A stretch of 64,000 nt of DNA from Bacteroidales bacterium (lineage in GTDB: Bacteria > Bacteroidota > Bacteroidia > Bacteroidales > UBA932): positions 1 to 64,000 of the forward strand of contig JAFSQE010000034.1 in the NCBI GenBank assembly GCA_017446775.1. The letters are read 5' to 3'. Below the pieces are notes generated by a model. The model was not told the origin of the DNA and did not search any database. It saw only the letters and a program-made list of their open reading frames with translations. The position numbers and the translations under genes were made by a program. How positions within the stretch are numbered: position 1 is the stretch's first letter; each line of letters begins with the position of its first letter. Positions 51,844-61,768 of this stretch are shown piece by piece.

Positions 51844-52369
51844 TTTTTATTGAACGGCTGCCGCTGCCGGTGTTTAGAATCAGCGTGTCGCCGCGGCCAA
51901 TTGCCGATGGCGGGGCAAGTTCCAGCGCCAGGATGTCGCCCATCCGCAGCATAGAACGTGCGGTTACGGCACAAAGGGCATTGGTAAAACATTCAATGCC
52001 GGGCACTTCGCCCATCTTGAACACCGATATATCGTTCACTGCAAGGGTAAAGTTGCTTTGAGGCAGATCCTCGATCGGGCTGAAATCCATCCCCATCACC
52101 GTAGTGGCATCCAGTGATACCGCCATTGAGGGCGATACGCCGCCGGTGGTGTCGTTAATAAGGCATCCGAATGCGAAAGAATCAAAGTAGCGTTGCGCAA
52201 ACCTGTCGGACACACACTTGCCCGTCTTTTTGATGCGGGTGTAGATTACCGGCACAACCGCCAGCCGCTCTACCGCGTCCGGGCAGTAGTAGTCCAGAAA
52301 CTTGTGGTTGAGGGTAGAATCGGCCCGGAAGTAATAATCGCCGCCAGGTTTAACGATGACTATGTTCAT
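51836..52369 (-). CDS. Fumarylacetoacetase-like (FAH superfamily) hypothetical protein
   Basis: 177 residues. The C-terminal stretch GIECFTNALCAVTARSMLRMGDILALEL resembles the T-L-x-x-GD-x-I motif of FAH-superfamily hydrolases, and AVSLDATT resembles the AVALDLT block, but the usual metal-binding acidic triad is not obvious. Function unknown. It overlaps the exonuclease gene by 20 bp and the flavoprotein end by 8 bp (convergent). Confidence 0.45.
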   Translation of the reverse strand: MNIVIVKPGGDYYFRADSTLNHKFLDYYCPDAVERLAVVPVIYTRIKKTGKCVSDRFAQRYFDSFAFGCLINDTTGGVSPSMAVSLDATTVMGMDFSPIEDLPQSNFTLAVNDISVFKMGEVPGIECFTNALCAVTARSMLRMGDILALELAPPSAIGRGDTLILNTGSGSRSIKII

Positions 52370-53129
52370 TTTTGCTCTCGAGGGCTATCTTTTCCAGAAC
52401 TTTCTTGGTATCCCGGGTAAAGTCGCCGTTCTGCATCCAGCTAAGGTAGCTGGGCTCGTCGGCCAGTACCTGTGCAACCGGTTTGCCCTTGTGCTTGCCA
52501 AAGTTGAATACCGGCACATCCTTGTCGTTTAGTATTATGCGGCCGGCATAGTCCAGCATCTTCTCCCGCCGGGTATAATTGGCAAGAAACGCCACATCGT
52601 TAGAGAGGTCGCCGTAGCGGTCAAGTTGCGCCTCAAGCACCTCAAGCGTGGCCACGGTATCGGCCTCTGCGCTGTGGGCATCCTCCAGATTCCTGTCGCA
52701 ATAAAACTTGTAGGCGGCAGAGAGGGTACGGGGCTCGTGCTTGTAGAAGATAACCTGGACGTCAATCAGGTTGCGCTCGCGGAAGCGGGGATCCAGCCCC
52801 ACGCGCATGAACTCCTCTGTGAGCAGGGGAATATCGTAGTTGATGGAGTTGTATCCGGCTATGTCGCACCCCTCCATCCACTGCAGTATCGATTTGGCGA
52901 GCTGTGCAAAGGTCGGTTCGTCCTTGACGTCGTCGTCGCTGATGCCGTGCACGGCCTGCGCCTCCTTGGGGATGGGGATGGTGGGGTTGATACGGCGGGT
53001 CTTTATCTGCCGGCTGCCATCCGGCATGAGCTTCACCATGGATATCTCCACGATGCGGTCGGTAGCAACATTAAGCCCCGTGCTTTCGATGTCGAAAAAA
53101 AGCAGGGGCCTTGTAAGTTTGAGTTGCAT
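52350..53129 (-). CDS. DnaQ-family 3'-5' exonuclease
   Basis: 259 residues, DEDDh exonuclease: FFDIESTGLNVATDRIVEI (motif I, Asp and Glu), NSINYDIPLL (motif II Asp), and HSAEADTVAT (motif III His and Asp). A C-terminal extension (YAGRIILNDKDVPVFNFGKHKGKPV, DEPSYLSWMQNGDF) is common in Bacteroidota members. It could be a proofreading subunit or a repair exonuclease. It lies 11 bp downstream of dnaN. Confidence 0.9.
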   Translation of the reverse strand: MQLKLTRPLLFFDIESTGLNVATDRIVEISMVKLMPDGSRQIKTRRINPTIPIPKEAQAVHGISDDDVKDEPTFAQLAKSILQWMEGCDIAGYNSINYDIPLLTEEFMRVGLDPRFRERNLIDVQVIFYKHEPRTLSAAYKFYCDRNLEDAHSAEADTVATLEVLEAQLDRYGDLSNDVAFLANYTRREKMLDYAGRIILNDKDVPVFNFGKHKGKPVAQVLADEPSYLSWMQNGDFTRDTKKVLEKIALESKNEHSHR

Positions 53130-53140
53130 AGGAAAAGATG

Positions 53141-54259
53141 CTACATCATTACGGGCATCAGCAGTGCGCTGAGGTCTTCTGAGGCATTGTTGCCATCGGC
53201 CGATACGATAAGAGCCGGACGGCAGTTGTCGGCCATCTCCATGCAGATGTTCTCGAAAGAGAAGTTATTCAGGATGTCGGCCAGGAAGGGGGCCTTGAAT
53301 CCAATCTCCAGCGCCACGCCGTCGTATTCGCATGAGAGGCGCTCGTATGCAGAGATTGAGTAGCCGGTATCTTCTGCAGATATCATCAGCTCGCCGTTAG
53401 CTATCTTGAGCAGCACATGGCTGGTGGCCTGGTTGGAATAAACGGCCACGCGGCGCACGGCACCAAGAAGCTCTGTGCGGTTGATAATCATCTTGTTGGG
53501 GTTGTTCTTGGGCAGAATCGACTTGTATGCGGGATAGTTGCCGTCTATCAGGCGGCAAACCAGCAGCGTGTTACCAAAAGAGAAGAAGGCGTTGCGCTTG
53601 TCAAAGCGGATTACAACCTCGTCTTCTACCTTTGCCAGGATGCTCTTGAGTATGGCAGCCGGCTTCTTGTGGAGTATGAAAGAGCAGGGCGCCGGGGTGC
53701 TGATGTCGCGCAGCCAGTAGCGGACCAGCTTGTGGGCATCGGAAGCTACCATAGAGAGCGAATCCATCGCGATATCGAAGAAGATACCGTTCATCACCGG
53801 CCTCAGTTCCTCCTCTGCGGTGGCGTAAATCGTGTCGGTGATACCGTTCATCAGGGCCTCTGCGCTGATTGATATGGTGCTGAAGTCGTCTGCAATTACA
53901 GGCAGGGCGGGGTAGTCCTCTGCGGGATGGAACGGAATCTTGGAGGCACCGCTTGCCCAGGTGATAATCAGCGAAGAGTTATGGTCGGTCGCAAATGTAA
54001 GCGGCTGGTCTGGCAGGGAACGCAGGGCGTCGGTGAACAGACGTGCGGGGACGGTGATCTGACCCTCCTCGAAAACCTTCTCTATCGCTATCTCGGTTTT
54101 GAGTGAAGTCTCGCCGTTGGAGGCTGTTACCGACAGGGTTTCTCCCTTAAGGTCAAACAGATAGTTGTCGAGTATAGCCAGGGCGGGCTTGGTGGAGATA
54201 ACCTTGGAAACCGAGTTGAGCCCAAGTAAAAGCTGGGTGCTGGATGCTATGAATTTCAT
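53141..54259 (-). CDS. dnaN: DNA polymerase III beta subunit (sliding clamp)
   Basis: 372 residues; three similar clamp domains. MKFIASSTQLLLGLNSVSKVISTKPALAILDNYLF at the N-terminus, LPVIADDF, the VASDAHKLVRY segment of domain 2, and the C-terminal SADGNNASEDLSALLMPVMM hydrophobic-cleft end. dnaA is not adjacent, as usual in Bacteroidota. A TATATTTG -7 box lies on the minus strand at 54289-54296. Confidence 0.96.
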   Translation of the reverse strand: MKFIASSTQLLLGLNSVSKVISTKPALAILDNYLFDLKGETLSVTASNGETSLKTEIAIEKVFEEGQITVPARLFTDALRSLPDQPLTFATDHNSSLIITWASGASKIPFHPAEDYPALPVIADDFSTISISAEALMNGITDTIYATAEEELRPVMNGIFFDIAMDSLSMVASDAHKLVRYWLRDISTPAPCSFILHKKPAAILKSILAKVEDEVVIRFDKRNAFFSFGNTLLVCRLIDGNYPAYKSILPKNNPNKMIINRTELLGAVRRVAVYSNQATSHVLLKIANGELMISAEDTGYSISAYERLSCEYDGVALEIGFKAPFLADILNNFSFENICMEMADNCRPALIVSADGNNASEDLSALLMPVMM

Positions 54260-54373
54260 ACGAGACGAATTTTTCCATTATATTTCCACAAATATAGAAA
54301 AAAATCACAATCGCAACTAAATTGAGTGGCATATAATTTGACGAGTCGACGTCAGAAATTTAAAACCAACTGT

Positions 54374-55477
54374 ATGAAAAAAGCAATATTGTGGATATGG
54401 GGCCTGCTGGTAACGGCCCTGCTGGGTTATCTGGCATACGACAAATATCAAAGCAAACTGCTTCAGGGCGAAGAAAAGGAGCAGGCAGAAATTGAGCAGA
54501 TCCGCTCGCAGCAGAACAAAGCCGTGCCGCAGCGCACCGCCACGATGGGTGGTACGCAGCCCACCTCTTTCTGCGATGCTGCCGAAATGGCAGTCCGCTC
54601 TGTGGTGTATGTTAAGGTTACCAAGAAGGCTGTCCTGCAGGCACCGTCGTCTATCCTGGATTATCTTTTCGGATTTGCAAACACCCCCAAGGACCAGGTC
54701 GGTATCGGCAGCGGCGTGATTATCTCGCAGGACGGATACATCGTAACCAACAACCATGTGGTGAGCGGCGGCGACGAATTTGAGGTGACCCTGTACGACA
54801 ACTCGGTTTACACCGCCTCCCTGGTGGGCGCCGACCCGGCGACAGACCTGGCGCTGATCAAGATAGACAAGAACGACTGTGAGGCGCTGCCTATGGGCGA
54901 TTCAGACGACCTGCGCCTGGGCGAGTGGGTGCTGGCTATCGGCAGTCCGTACGATCTGCGAAGCACCATCACCGCCGGCATCGTGAGTGCCAAGGGACGC
55001 TCTTTCCCCAACTACGACGGGCAATACCGCGTGGAGTCGTTTATCCAGACCGACGCGGCGGTGAATCCCGGCAACAGCGGCGGCGCATTGGTCAATACCT
55101 CAGGACAGCTGGTCGGCATCAATACTTCCATCATCTCCCTAACCGGGTCTTATGCGGGCTATTCCTTCGCAGTGCCGGTCAATATCGTGAGAAAGGTTTC
55201 GGAAGATTTTATCGACTACGGGCAGGTGCGCCGTGCGGTTCTGGGTATCACCATGCGCGAAACCGACGGCGGAGTCACTGTAGAGGGGGTGCGTGCCGAC
55301 AGCGTTGCAGAGGCGGCAGGCATCCGCAAGGGTGATATCCTCAAGGAGATAAACTTTGTCAGGATAGCCGGGGCATCCGACCTGCAGGTGCAGATGAACA
55401 AGTACCGTCCGGGAGAAAAAATAGTGCTTACGATAGAGCGCGAAGGGGTGGTTAAAGAAATGATTTTGAATCTTTAA
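54374..55477 (+). CDS. DegQ/HtrA-type periplasmic serine protease
   Basis: 367 residues from ATG 54374 (MKKAILWIWGLLVTALLGYLAYDKY membrane anchor or signal). Trypsin-like triad: His in VTNNHVVSG, Asp in PATDLALIKI, Ser in NPGNSGGALV. One C-terminal PDZ domain (AVLGITMRETDGGVTV, AEAAGIRKGDILKEIN). DegQ/DegS class quality-control protease. The C-terminal codons contain the -33 element of the rpoD promoter. Confidence 0.92.
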   Translation: MKKAILWIWGLLVTALLGYLAYDKYQSKLLQGEEKEQAEIEQIRSQQNKAVPQRTATMGGTQPTSFCDAAEMAVRSVVYVKVTKKAVLQAPSSILDYLFGFANTPKDQVGIGSGVIISQDGYIVTNNHVVSGGDEFEVTLYDNSVYTASLVGADPATDLALIKIDKNDCEALPMGDSDDLRLGEWVLAIGSPYDLRSTITAGIVSAKGRSFPNYDGQYRVESFIQTDAAVNPGNSGGALVNTSGQLVGINTSIISLTGSYAGYSFAVPVNIVRKVSEDFIDYGQVRRAVLGITMRETDGGVTVEGVRADSVAEAAGIRKGDILKEINFVRIAGASDLQVQMNKYRPGEKIVLTIEREGVVKEMILNL

Positions 55478-55494
55478 AAAAGATATTAACTTTG
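55465..55494 (+). promoter_or_regulatory. rpoD promoter
   Basis: TTTG (55465-55468), 18 bp, then TAACTTTG (55487-55494), 28 bp before the rpoD ATG. The -33 lies inside the protease gene end. Confidence 0.6.
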
Positions 55495-55522
55495 CACACC
55501 TTACACTCATTTTAAATAATAG

Positions 55523-56383
55523 ATGAGACAGCTAAAGATTACAAAGTCAATTACGAATCGTGAGAGTGCATCCCTCGATAAGTATTTGCAGGAAATCGGC
55601 AGAGAGGAACTGATCTCGGTAGAAGAGGAGGTGGAGCTGGCGCAGCGCATCAAGAAGGGGGACCAGGAGGCCCTCGAGAAACTTACACGTGCCAATCTCC
55701 GTTTTGTGGTTTCCGTTGCCAAACAGTATCAGAACCAGGGTTTGAGTCTCCCTGACCTTATCAACGAAGGTAATCTGGGCCTTATCAAGGCTGCAGAGAA
55801 GTTCGATGAGACCAGAGGCTTCAAATTCATCTCTTATGCAGTTTGGTGGATCCGCCAGTCCATTTTGCAAGCTTTGGCAGAACAGTCAAGAATCGTCCGT
55901 CTCCCGCTTAACCAGGTCGGGTCGCTGAACAAAATCAACAAGGCTCTGAGTAAGTTTGAGCAGGAACATGAGCGTATGCCGTCACCTGAGGAGCTGGCCG
56001 AGATGCTTGACGTACCGCGTGAGAAGATTAGTGATACCTTAAGGGTATCGGGCCGCCACGTATCTGTGGACGCGCCGTTTGTAGAGGGAGAAGACAACAG
56101 CCTGCTGGATGTGCTCCCCAACAACGACTCGCCCAACGCCGACTACGGCCTGGTGAACGAATCTTTGAACAAGGAGATTGAACGCGCCCTCTCTACCCTT
56201 ACAGAGCGCGAACGCGACATCGTTAAGAATTTCTTCGGAATCGGTTGTCAGGAGATGACCCTGGAAGAGATCGGAGAGAAGTTCAATCTTACCCGGGAGC
56301 GGGTTCGCCAAATCAAAGAGAAAGCAATCAGAAAGCTACGGAACAGCGCCCGCAGCAAGTTGCTCCAAAGCTATCTGGGATAG
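55523..56383 (+). CDS. rpoD: Primary RNA polymerase sigma factor (sigma-70/RpoD)
   Basis: 286 residues, the short primary sigma of Bacteroidota without a region 1.1. Region 1.2 ([18 protein letters not shown]), 2 ([55 protein letters not shown]), 3 ([22 protein letters not shown]), and 4 ([44 protein letters not shown]). It is the factor expected to read the TTTG/TAnnTTTG promoters found here. A terminator follows. Confidence 0.96.
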   Translation: MRQLKITKSITNRESASLDKYLQEIGREELISVEEEVELAQRIKKGDQEALEKLTRANLRFVVSVAKQYQNQGLSLPDLINEGNLGLIKAAEKFDETRGFKFISYAVWWIRQSILQALAEQSRIVRLPLNQVGSLNKINKALSKFEQEHERMPSPEELAEMLDVPREKISDTLRVSGRHVSVDAPFVEGEDNSLLDVLPNNDSPNADYGLVNESLNKEIERALSTLTERERDIVKNFFGIGCQEMTLEEIGEKFNLTRERVRQIKEKAIRKLRNSARSKLLQSYLG

Positions 56384-56397
56384 TTCTCAAAGCCTTG

Positions 56398-56435
56398 AAA
56401 AAAGGGGGTGCCGAATGCCGGAAACCCTCTTTTTT
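56398..56435 (+). terminator. rpoD intrinsic terminator
   Basis: AAAAAAGGGGG pairs with CCCTCTTTTTT around a 16-nt loop, 14 bp after the rpoD stop. Confidence 0.7.
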
Positions 56436-56459
56436 AGTTGAATCTAATTAAAACGCGAT

Positions 56460-58550
56460 ATGAAAAAGTTATTTTTATTGATGTTAATTGCAATGACCAC
56501 AGTAAGTTGCACAGAGAAGAACCCGCTGCTTACCCAGTGGGACACCCCTTATGGCGTGCCGCCGTTTGAGCAGATCAAGAACGAGCACTATATGCCCGCC
56601 CTCAAGAAGGCCATAGAGGCTCAGGAAAAGGAGATAGAGCAGATTGTAAACTGCAGGGAAGAGCCCGATTTTGAGAATACGATTGCGGCTTTCGATGCCA
56701 GCGGCAGCCTTTTGAACAAGGTGCTGATGGTATTCGGCAACAACGAGTCCATCGCCTCCAGCGAGCAGGTGCGCCGTCTGGCAACCGAGATGTCCCCGAT
56801 TACCAGCAACCACTACAGCAACATAATGCTCAACGATGCCCTGTTCGCCCGCATCAAGGCTGTGTACGACAAGCGCGGGGAGTTGGACCTCGAGCCCGAC
56901 CAGATGCGCCTGCTCACAGAGACCTGCAAGGCATTCGAACGCAACGGAAGTAACCTGGATGAACAAAGCAAGGCGGCCCTGCGTGAGGTAAACGCAAAGA
57001 TAGATTCCCTGCAGACCCGCTTTGCACAGAATCTGCTGGGCGAGACCGCTGCCTGGACACTGCTCATAGACAAGGAAGAGGATCTGGAAGGCCTTTCTGA
57101 AGACTTTATTGCCGATGCCGCTGCCCGTGCGACTGCTGCCGGCGCAGAAGGCAAGTGGCTGGTGGGGCTTGACAACCCCAGCGTGATGCCTTTCCTGCAG
57201 AGTGCGGCCAACCGCGAACTGCGCATCAAGGTGCTGGATGCATACAGCAACCGCTGCAACAACAATAACGACTGCGACAACAAGGATATCGTATCTGAAA
57301 TCATCGCCCTCAAGCTTCAGAAAGCAAAGCTGATGGGCTATGAGACCTATGCCGATTTTGTGCTGGAGCGCAAGATGGCAGCCAATGCCACCGCCGTTTA
57401 CAAGCTTCTGGACGAGGTTTGGCAGCCCTCCCTGGCCGCTGCCCGCCGCGAGTTGGAAGATATCAGACAGATGGCCGCAGAAGATGGAATAACCACCATT
57501 CTACCCGCCGACTGGCGTTACTATGCCGACAAGGCGCGCACCGCCAAGTACTCTTTTGACGAGGGTGCGGTGATGGAGTATCTGCAGTACGACAATGTGC
57601 GCGATGGTATCTTCTACGTTGCAAACAAGCTGTTTGGCGTCACCTTCAACAGGGTGGAGGATATCCCCCTGCCGCATCCCGAGGCAGAGGCGTTTGAATG
57701 TGTCGATGCCGACGGCAGCAGCCGCGGAATCCTTTACATCGACATGTTTGCCCGTCCGGGCGAGAAGAGCGGCGGCGCATGGTGTACCAGCTACCGCGAG
57801 CACAAGGTCGATGCCGAGGGCAATGCCGTCACTGCAATCATGTCAATCGTAGGCAACTTTACCCGTCCGTCCGAGAACAAGCCCTCTCTGCTGACTGTAG
57901 ACGAGACAGAGACCTTCTTCCACGAATTCGGCCATGCCATCGCCGGACTGCTGAGCGATGTCCGCTACGAGGGCCTGGGCAATTTTGTCCGCGATTTTGT
58001 GGAGCTCCCTTCGCAGCTCAACGAACACTGGGCATTCGAGCCCGAGGTGCTCAACGTATATGCAAAGCACTATATAACCGGCGAGGTTATCCCCATGGAG
58101 CTGGTAGACAAGATCAAGGAGTGCGCAAACTACGGCGTAGGTTTCGCAGAGACTGAGCTGGTTGCGGCCATGTATCTCGATATGGACATGTACTCAATGA
58201 AAGAGATACCGGAACACTTTGACCTGATTTCATACGAGGCAAAGTGCATGAACTCCCGCGGCCTGATTCCCGAGATACTGCCCCGCTACCGTTCTCCCTA
58301 TTTCCTGCACATCTTCTCTCACGGATACGATGTGGGCTACTACAGCTACCTCTGGGCCAATGTGTTTGAGTGTGATGCATACGAGGCGTTCAAGCAGACT
58401 GGCGACATCTTCAATCAGGATGTGGCTGCGGCATACCGCAAGCAGATTCTCGCCCGCGTGAACGAGGACGATGCCAAGGTGCTCTACACCAACTTCCGCG
58501 GATTCATGCCAAATGCAGACCCGTTCCTTGTAAGCCGCGGCCTTAAGTAG
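56460..58550 (+). CDS. M3 family metallopeptidase lipoprotein (peptidyl-dipeptidase Dcp-like)
   Basis: 696 residues. Lipobox TTVSC (Cys17). Zinc motif FFHEFGHAIAGLLSDVRYEG with the third ligand Glu downstream (ELPSQLNEHW). N-terminal LLTQWDTPYGVPPFEQIKNEHYMPALKKAIEAQ is the Dcp/oligopeptidase A signature. Likely cleaves dipeptides from peptides in the periplasm. Confidence 0.92.
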   Translation: MKKLFLLMLIAMTTVSCTEKNPLLTQWDTPYGVPPFEQIKNEHYMPALKKAIEAQEKEIEQIVNCREEPDFENTIAAFDASGSLLNKVLMVFGNNESIASSEQVRRLATEMSPITSNHYSNIMLNDALFARIKAVYDKRGELDLEPDQMRLLTETCKAFERNGSNLDEQSKAALREVNAKIDSLQTRFAQNLLGETAAWTLLIDKEEDLEGLSEDFIADAAARATAAGAEGKWLVGLDNPSVMPFLQSAANRELRIKVLDAYSNRCNNNNDCDNKDIVSEIIALKLQKAKLMGYETYADFVLERKMAANATAVYKLLDEVWQPSLAAARRELEDIRQMAAEDGITTILPADWRYYADKARTAKYSFDEGAVMEYLQYDNVRDGIFYVANKLFGVTFNRVEDIPLPHPEAEAFECVDADGSSRGILYIDMFARPGEKSGGAWCTSYREHKVDAEGNAVTAIMSIVGNFTRPSENKPSLLTVDETETFFHEFGHAIAGLLSDVRYEGLGNFVRDFVELPSQLNEHWAFEPEVLNVYAKHYITGEVIPMELVDKIKECANYGVGFAETELVAAMYLDMDMYSMKEIPEHFDLISYEAKCMNSRGLIPEILPRYRSPYFLHIFSHGYDVGYYSYLWANVFECDAYEAFKQTGDIFNQDVAAAYRKQILARVNEDDAKVLYTNFRGFMPNADPFLVSRGLK

Positions 58551-58564
58551 CCCGGGAGGATCAG

Positions 58565-59944
58565 ATGGGTTTCTGGGAAAGAATCGGAAATTCGATAGTC
58601 GCAGTCAGTGACGCTGTCTGCGGCTATCCCTTTTTTATACTTCTGGTTGGCGGGGGACTCTTCTTTCTGCTCTACAGCGGATTCGCCCCGCTGCGCCATT
58701 TTGCCCATGCGGTGCAGGCGCTGCGGGTAAAGGAGTCTGGGGGAGCCGGGCAGATCAGTTCCCTGGAGGCGCTCTCTACCGCCATTGCCGCCACCGTGGG
58801 GATGGGCAACATTGCCGGGGTGGCGATAGCGATATCCATAGGCGGTGCCGGCACCATCTTCTGGATGTGGGTCAGTGCACTGCTGGGCATGGCTACCAAA
58901 TTCTTCGAGGGGACCCTGGCGGTGATGTACAAGGGCAAGGACTCGGCCGGCGTGGTGCAGGGCGGCCCGATGTACGTAATTACCAAGGGACTTGGCCCCA
59001 AATGGAAGCCATTGGCGGTATTCTTTGCAGTGTCTGGGCTGTTCGGCACCCTGTGCACGATGCAGTCCAACCAGATTACGGAAGCTCTTACCACAACCTT
59101 TATCGCACCTGAAAACATCACCCCAATGACCAGATTCATTACCGGCCTGGTCATCACCGCGCTGGTCTCTCTGGTAGCGCTGGGGGGCATCAAACGCATC
59201 GGCAAGGTGGCCTCTCGCCTTACTCCGTTCATGGTCGGGGCCTATTTCGTGCTCGTATTCTATATTCTGGTAACGCATGCCGCTGCAGTGCCGGGCGTCT
59301 TCAGGGATATCTTCGTGGGGGCATTCACTCCGCGTGCTGCGCTGGGCGGAGGCATCGCCAGCATCATCACGGTCGCCCTTACCGGGGTGCGCCGTGCAGT
59401 GTTCGTGAACGAAGCGGGGGTGGGTACGGCCTCTATGGTTCACGGTGCCTCGCGCAACAACGAACCTGTACGGGAAGGGCTGGTGGCCATGCTCGGGCCG
59501 GCGATAGATTCGGGCCTGGTGTGCACCCTTACGGCGCTGGCAATCCTGATTCAGAAAGATGTGATACCAGTAGCGGGGATGAGCTCCATGCAGGGGCTGC
59601 AGCTGGCCCTCAACTCGTTTGCCGCCTCGATTCCGGTGGTGGGACGCTACCTGCTGCTGGCCATTTTGTTGATATTCGCCTTCTCTACGATGTTTTCATA
59701 CTCGTATTATGGCACCAAGTGCGCCAGCTATCTGTTCGGCGCAGAAAAAGGTAAATATTACATCTATTTTTATCTTTGCATGATAATTGTCGCGGCGGTG
59801 GTGCCGTTGCGTGCAGTCGTGGGCTTTGTGGATTTGACATTCGCGCTGATGGCTTTCCCCAACATGATTGCCCTGTTTGCACTGGCACCCAGGGCAAAAA
59901 AGGCGATGAATGAATATTTTAAGGAGTTTAAAAAGAAGAAATAA
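58565..59944 (+). CDS. Sodium:alanine/glycine symporter (AGCS family)
   Basis: 459 residues, about 11 membrane helices. Signatures: LSTAIAATVGMGNIAGVAIAISIGGAGTIFWMWVSALLGMATKFFEGTLAVMYK, GGPMYVI, and RRAVFVNEAGVGTASMVHGAS. Imports alanine or glycine with sodium. It lies 14 bp after the M3 peptidase, which would supply peptides or amino acids, and shares 1 nt with argS (TAATG). Confidence 0.93.
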   Translation: MGFWERIGNSIVAVSDAVCGYPFFILLVGGGLFFLLYSGFAPLRHFAHAVQALRVKESGGAGQISSLEALSTAIAATVGMGNIAGVAIAISIGGAGTIFWMWVSALLGMATKFFEGTLAVMYKGKDSAGVVQGGPMYVITKGLGPKWKPLAVFFAVSGLFGTLCTMQSNQITEALTTTFIAPENITPMTRFITGLVITALVSLVALGGIKRIGKVASRLTPFMVGAYFVLVFYILVTHAAAVPGVFRDIFVGAFTPRAALGGGIASIITVALTGVRRAVFVNEAGVGTASMVHGASRNNEPVREGLVAMLGPAIDSGLVCTLTALAILIQKDVIPVAGMSSMQGLQLALNSFAASIPVVGRYLLLAILLIFAFSTMFSYSYYGTKCASYLFGAEKGKYYIYFYLCMIIVAAVVPLRAVVGFVDLTFALMAFPNMIALFALAPRAKKAMNEYFKEFKKKK

Positions 59945-61749
59945 TGAACATCGAACAGTTTCTGGCAGAGAAGATAGGCCTTGCCGTTGAATCGTTGTAT
60001 GCAGCCAAGGCACCCGACGGAGCAATACAGCTCTCTGCCACCCGCAAGGAGTTTGAGGGCGATGTCACGCTGGTTACCTTCCCTCTGCTGCGCATCTCCC
60101 GCAAGGGCCCAGAAGCCACGGCGCAGGAGATAGGGGAGTGGTTGAAGGCTACCCTTGGGCAGATAGAGTCGTTCAATGTGGTCAAGGGCTTCTTGAACAT
60201 CAAGATATCTCCAGCATACTGGAGCGACGTGTTCTGCGAGATTGCTTCGGCTGAAGATTATGGACAGGCTGCGCCTACGGGACGCACCGTGATGGTGGAG
60301 TTCTCGTCGCCCAACACCAACAAGCCTCTGCATCTGGGACACATCCGCAACAATCTGCTGGGCTGGTCGGTGTCGCGCCTGCTGGAGGCTGCCGGCGATA
60401 AGGTGATCAAGGTGAACCTGGTTAACGACCGCGGCATACATATCTGTAAATCCATGCTCGCATGGCTGCGTCGCGGTGACGGCGTCACCCCCGAGAGCAG
60501 CGGCATAAAGGGCGACCATCTGGTGGGTGACTACTATGTGGAGTTCAACAAGATGCTCACAGCAGAGACCCTGGAGGCGCTGCGTGCGGCTGGAATAGAC
60601 CCTGAAGAGGCAACCGACGAGCAGAAGGAGCAGGCGCAGAAGAGCACCCGATGCCTGAAGGATGCGCAGGCCATGCTGTTAAGATGGGAGCAGGGTGACC
60701 CCGAGGTCCGCGCACTCTGGGCAAAGATGAACGGCTGGGTCTACGACGGATTTGACGTTACGTACCGCAACCTTGGAATCTCTTTCGACAAGATTTATTA
60801 CGAGTCGCAGACCTATCTGCTGGGCAAGTCACTTGTAGACGAAGGTCTGGCAAAGGGGATTTTTTACCGCCGGGAAGACGGTTCCGTGTGGTGCGATCTG
60901 ACCGCCGACGGGCTGGACGAGAAGTTGCTGCTTCGCGGCGACGGCACATCGGTATATATGACCCAGGATTTGGGTACCGCCTGTCGCCGTCACGATGAGT
61001 CTGGCTTTGACGAGATGATATATGTTGTGGGCAACGAGCAGAACTACCACTTCCAGGTACTCAAGCTCATCCTTGGCAAGCTCGGTTTCGACTGGGCGGA
61101 CGCCATCTACCACCTCTCTTACGGTATGGTAGAACTCCCGGAGGGTAAGATGAAATCGCGCGAAGGCACCGTGGTGGATGCCGACGATCTGATAGAGAAG
61201 ATGTACCAGACCGCAAAGGAGACCTCGCTGGAGAGCGGCAAGCTTGAAGACATGGACCCTGCAGAGCAGGACAAACTCTTTATGATGCTTGGACTGGGCG
61301 CCCTCAAATACTTTATCATCAAGGTTGACCCCAAAAAGACGATGCTCTTTGATCCGCGCGAATCCATCGACTTTAACGGCAACACCGGCCCTTTTATCCA
61401 GTATACCCACGCCCGCATCAAGAGCGTGCTGCGCAAAGCTGCCGCACAGGGTATGACTCCCGCACATACAAAGGCGGCGTTACTGCCCAAGGAGATTGAG
61501 CTGGTAAAGATTATGGCAGGTTTCCCGGACAAGGTGAAGGAGGCCGCTGCGGCCCATTCCCCCGCACTGGTGGCCAACTATGCCTATAACCTGGCCAAGG
61601 AGTTCAACCAGTATTATCACGACGTGAGCATCCTCAAAGAGGCCGACTCCGCTACCCGCTCGCAACGCCTGCTGCTTATCGCCACCATCGCCAGGGTTCT
61701 GGTGAAGGCTATGGATATCCTTGGCATACAGTTGCCGGAGCGTATGTAA
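59944..61749 (+). CDS. argS: Arginyl-tRNA synthetase
   Basis: Class I synthetase, 601 residues. HIGH signature as HLGHIRNN in SSPNTNKPLHLGHIRNN, KMSK-like loop as ELPEGKMKSREG, and the arginyl-specific N-terminal Add1 domain plus anticodon domain (LLPKEIELVKIMAGF, YAYNLAKEFNQYYHDVSIL, LGIQLPERM). Coupled to the upstream symporter by TAATG. Its stop is 19 bp before the YgiQ start. Confidence 0.96.
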   Translation: MNIEQFLAEKIGLAVESLYAAKAPDGAIQLSATRKEFEGDVTLVTFPLLRISRKGPEATAQEIGEWLKATLGQIESFNVVKGFLNIKISPAYWSDVFCEIASAEDYGQAAPTGRTVMVEFSSPNTNKPLHLGHIRNNLLGWSVSRLLEAAGDKVIKVNLVNDRGIHICKSMLAWLRRGDGVTPESSGIKGDHLVGDYYVEFNKMLTAETLEALRAAGIDPEEATDEQKEQAQKSTRCLKDAQAMLLRWEQGDPEVRALWAKMNGWVYDGFDVTYRNLGISFDKIYYESQTYLLGKSLVDEGLAKGIFYRREDGSVWCDLTADGLDEKLLLRGDGTSVYMTQDLGTACRRHDESGFDEMIYVVGNEQNYHFQVLKLILGKLGFDWADAIYHLSYGMVELPEGKMKSREGTVVDADDLIEKMYQTAKETSLESGKLEDMDPAEQDKLFMMLGLGALKYFIIKVDPKKTMLFDPRESIDFNGNTGPFIQYTHARIKSVLRKAAAQGMTPAHTKAALLPKEIELVKIMAGFPDKVKEAAAAHSPALVANYAYNLAKEFNQYYHDVSILKEADSATRSQRLLLIATIARVLVKAMDILGIQLPERM

Positions 61750-61768
61750 CTGCCAACAGACAGGTTTT